Below the pieces are notes generated by a model, which was not told the DNA's origin, ran no database searches, and saw only the letters and a list, made by a program, of their open reading frames with translations. From NCBI GenBank assembly GCA_002840905.1, contig PHDD01000007.1:62001-126000 (forward strand): a stretch of 64,000 bases of DNA. The letters are read 5' to 3'. Made by a program: the position numbers and the translations under genes. Shown in pieces: positions 62,242 to 64,000 of this stretch (its first letter is position 1; every line of letters starts with the position of its first letter). This DNA is from Bacteroidetes bacterium HGW-Bacteroidetes-4 (GTDB lineage: Bacteria; Bacteroidota; Bacteroidia; Bacteroidales; SZUA-534).

Positions 62242-64000
62242 TTAAATACGAATCCCCATAACCAGTACATCATCAATCTGTGATGTTTCTCCTTTCCAGC
62301 GTTCAAAGGTATGTTTCAGTATTAGTTGCTGTTCATTTACCGGTAATTCAGAATTCTCCATTAAAAGTTCTTTCAAACGTTTGGCCAGGAATTTTCTTCT
62401 GTTTGGACCACCAAACTGATCCTGAAATCCATCTGAAAATAAATACAACATATCACCGGGCAGCATATCAACCCAATGATTTGTAAACATATTTTCCTCT
62501 TTTATAAAAACACCAATGGGCATTTTATCGGCTTTGTAAAGCATTATCTGCTTATTGCGAATCAATAACAACGGATTAAAAGCTCCGGCGTATTGAAATA
62601 CAGCTGTGTCGCGTTTAAATACACACAACGAAATATCCATCCCATCTTTAGCCTCTCCTTCTTTACCGGTCTGTCGAAGTGCTTTCTTCACCTCATCACG
62701 TAATTGGTTTAAAATATCAGCAGCTGAAAATTCACCGTTTATATTACCTATTATCTGGTTTAACAGCGCAATACCCAAAATACTCATAAATGCTCCAGGA
62801 ACGCCGTGTCCGGTACAATCGGCAGCTGCTACTATAACATAATTATTCTTAGCGTTCAGGTAATAAAAATCGCCACTGACGATATCTCTGGGTTTAAAAA
62901 ATACAAACGAATCGCCCAGTAATTCATTAAAGTTTTCAATTGGTGGTAAAACAGCTTGCTGAATGCGACTGGCATAATGAATACTTGCAGTAATATCACG
63001 ATTCTGAATTTCAATTTTATCGCGTTGCTCAATTACATGATTGCGCTGAGCTTCAATCTCGTCGCGTTGCGCTACAATTTCTTCTTTTTGCTTCTGTATT
63101 TCGGCTGTTCGTTTTACAACTTCTTCTTCCAATAACTCCTTGTCTTTTATCAACTTATAAGTTCTTAACTTTATAAAAACATAAATACCTAAAACCACCA
63201 GAATAATTGTACTCAAAATAAACCAGCCTGTTTTCCAAAATGGCGGACTTATGCTAAAAGCAAATTGTGCCCGATTCGAGCCTATCCAGGTTCCGTTGGG
63301 GTGCTTTACTTCAACTTTAAAAGTATAAGAACCCGGAGGCAGATTGGAATAAGTTTGCATTCTGGAGTTGGTTTCCGGCCCCCAACCAAAATCGTAACCA
63401 ATTAATTGATAACGATATGCCAATTCTTCGGATGTTTTGTACCAAAACGCATTGTATTCAAATGTTAAATGATTCTGGTTGTATTTAAACCGATTTTTAG
63501 TGCCTTTAAATGAATTAAAAAATAATTTTTTATCGGTTATTGCTATTATGGGCTCAATAAACTGTGTTTTATCTGTTGCATTTATCTTTACAATTCCATG
63601 GGCTGTACCAATCCATGAATTTCCGTCAGTATCAATATATTGTGCATTCAGATTTGGTTCTAAAAAAGCTACTCCTTCCGCTTCGCCATAAGATTCAAAC
63701 ATTTTATTCTCAATATAAAACAGTTGAATTCCCATATGGGTTGCCACAATTAAATTGCCCTGAGTATTAACGCCCAGACTTTGTACTACATTCGATTTAA
63801 GTCCTTCAGTTTCGCGTAATTGGATTGTAGTATCGTTATTGATACAAACAAGTCCCTGATCGGCAATTGAAAACCACATTTGCTGTTTTCCATCTTCTAT
63901 AGTGGAATAAACAATTTTACCGATGGAATCGAGTAAGTGATTTTTAAAAGGTATTACGGAATCACCTTGAATGGTATATACACCACCTCCATCGGTTGCC
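62242..64000 (-). CDS. Sensor protein with beta-propeller, Y_Y_Y domain and SpoIIE phosphatase (cut by window edge)
   Basis: The reading frame is open to the last base of the window, so at least 585 residues of the C-terminal part are present. The first visible part is a two-component-type propeller repeat (MWFSIADQGLVCINND, NSWIGTAHGIVKINA). It is followed by a Y_Y_Y domain (YRYQLIGYDFGWGPE and NLPPGSYTFKVEV), a membrane helix (WFILSTIILVVLGIYVFIKL) and a coiled coil rich in Glu/Gln/Arg. The end is a PP2C/SpoIIE phosphatase with DCTGHGVPGAFMS and YLFSDGFQDQFGG as metal motifs. It senses a periplasmic signal and dephosphorylates a Ser/Thr target in the cytoplasm. The SiaC-type protein at 26647 is one candidate target by family logic only. 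Confidence 0.9.
   Translation of the reverse strand, partial: ATDGGGVYTIQGDSVIPFKNHLLDSIGKIVYSTIEDGKQQMWFSIADQGLVCINNDTTIQLRETEGLKSNVVQSLGVNTQGNLIVATHMGIQLFYIENKMFESYGEAEGVAFLEPNLNAQYIDTDGNSWIGTAHGIVKINATDKTQFIEPIIAITDKKLFFNSFKGTKNRFKYNQNHLTFEYNAFWYKTSEELAYRYQLIGYDFGWGPETNSRMQTYSNLPPGSYTFKVEVKHPNGTWIGSNRAQFAFSISPPFWKTGWFILSTIILVVLGIYVFIKLRTYKLIKDKELLEEEVVKRTAEIQKQKEEIVAQRDEIEAQRNHVIEQRDKIEIQNRDITASIHYASRIQQAVLPPIENFNELLGDSFVFFKPRDIVSGDFYYLNAKNNYVIVAAADCTGHGVPGAFMSILGIALLNQIIGNINGEFSAADILNQLRDEVKKALRQTGKEGEAKDGMDISLCVFKRDTAVFQYAGAFNPLLLIRNKQIMLYKADKMPIGVFIKEENMFTNHWVDMLPGDMLYLFSDGFQDQFGGPNRRKFLAKRLKELLMENSELPVNEQQLILKHTFERWKGETSQIDDVLVMGIRI

Noticed and set aside
1-64000. tRNA, rRNA, insertion sequence, phage or CRISPR array
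   Set aside because: No T-loop-like tRNA sequence, transposase-type protein, terminal repeats or spaced repeats were seen in any intergenic region; an RNA covariance search would be more sensitive.

Overview
The window looks like chromosomal DNA of a Bacteroidota bacterium, probably an environmental or gut-type relative of Bacteroidales/Marinilabiliales. This assignment is an inference from four things: AT-rich intergenic DNA with weak Shine-Dalgarno signals, many copies of the Bacteroidota -7 promoter box TAnnTTTG, an RprXY-like two-component pair, and the mitochondrial-type aconitase known from Bacteroides. No RNA genes, insertion sequences, phage genes or CRISPR arrays were seen. The layout is ordinary, compact chromosome with short operons.

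Region by region. 1-476: 5' part of a TonB-dependent receptor (minus strand), cut by the window edge. 1001-5852: an oxidative TCA operon (aconitase, NADP isocitrate dehydrogenase, citrate synthase). 6000-10399: endonuclease III, a glycosyltransferase, argS and a glutathione-peroxidase-like gene with a palindromic operator over its promoter. 10729-13078: an OmpR-type regulator and its kinase. Upstream of them lie five helically phased TTAAC repeats between two divergent promoters, followed by a small unknown transcript, a leucine-rich-repeat protein and an LTA-synthase-like membrane sulfatase.

16770-31117 is the accessory-metabolism core. It holds a sensor kinase translationally overlapped with a MocA/YgfJ-type nucleotidyltransferase, then ygfK, an Lrp/AsnC regulator, two fold-type-II PLP enzymes, a SiaC/DUF1987 protein, a xanthine-dehydrogenase-like protein with fused 2Fe-2S and Mo domains, and ssnA. 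Together with a dihydropyrimidinase/hydantoinase gene at 47784-49163, this matches the gene set of selenium-dependent molybdenum hydroxylase and anaerobic purine/urate breakdown clusters. The presence of a SiaC gene inside it is unusual.

31199-37766: a YgjV-like membrane protein with an acyltransferase-like tail, then a galactose module (Nudix-type repressor, galK, galE, SGLT-type symporter, galM). 37890-46220: an eight-gene aromatic amino acid operon (pheA, aminotransferase, tyrA, DAHP synthase-chorismate mutase, aroB, aroD, aroA, aroC). It is preceded by a complete transcription attenuator whose leader peptide has eight consecutive aromatic residues. aroE and aroK are not in the window.

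46245-64000 is mostly housekeeping: pyruvate kinase, hydantoinase, ThpR, a TPR lipoprotein-like protein, a Crp/Fnr regulator, a single-domain response regulator, a Uup-type ABC-F ATPase, a secreted protein of unknown function, a GNAT enzyme with a cysteine-rich tail, ClpC, GyrA, a TPR protein, and a SpoIIE-type phosphatase sensor that runs off the window end.
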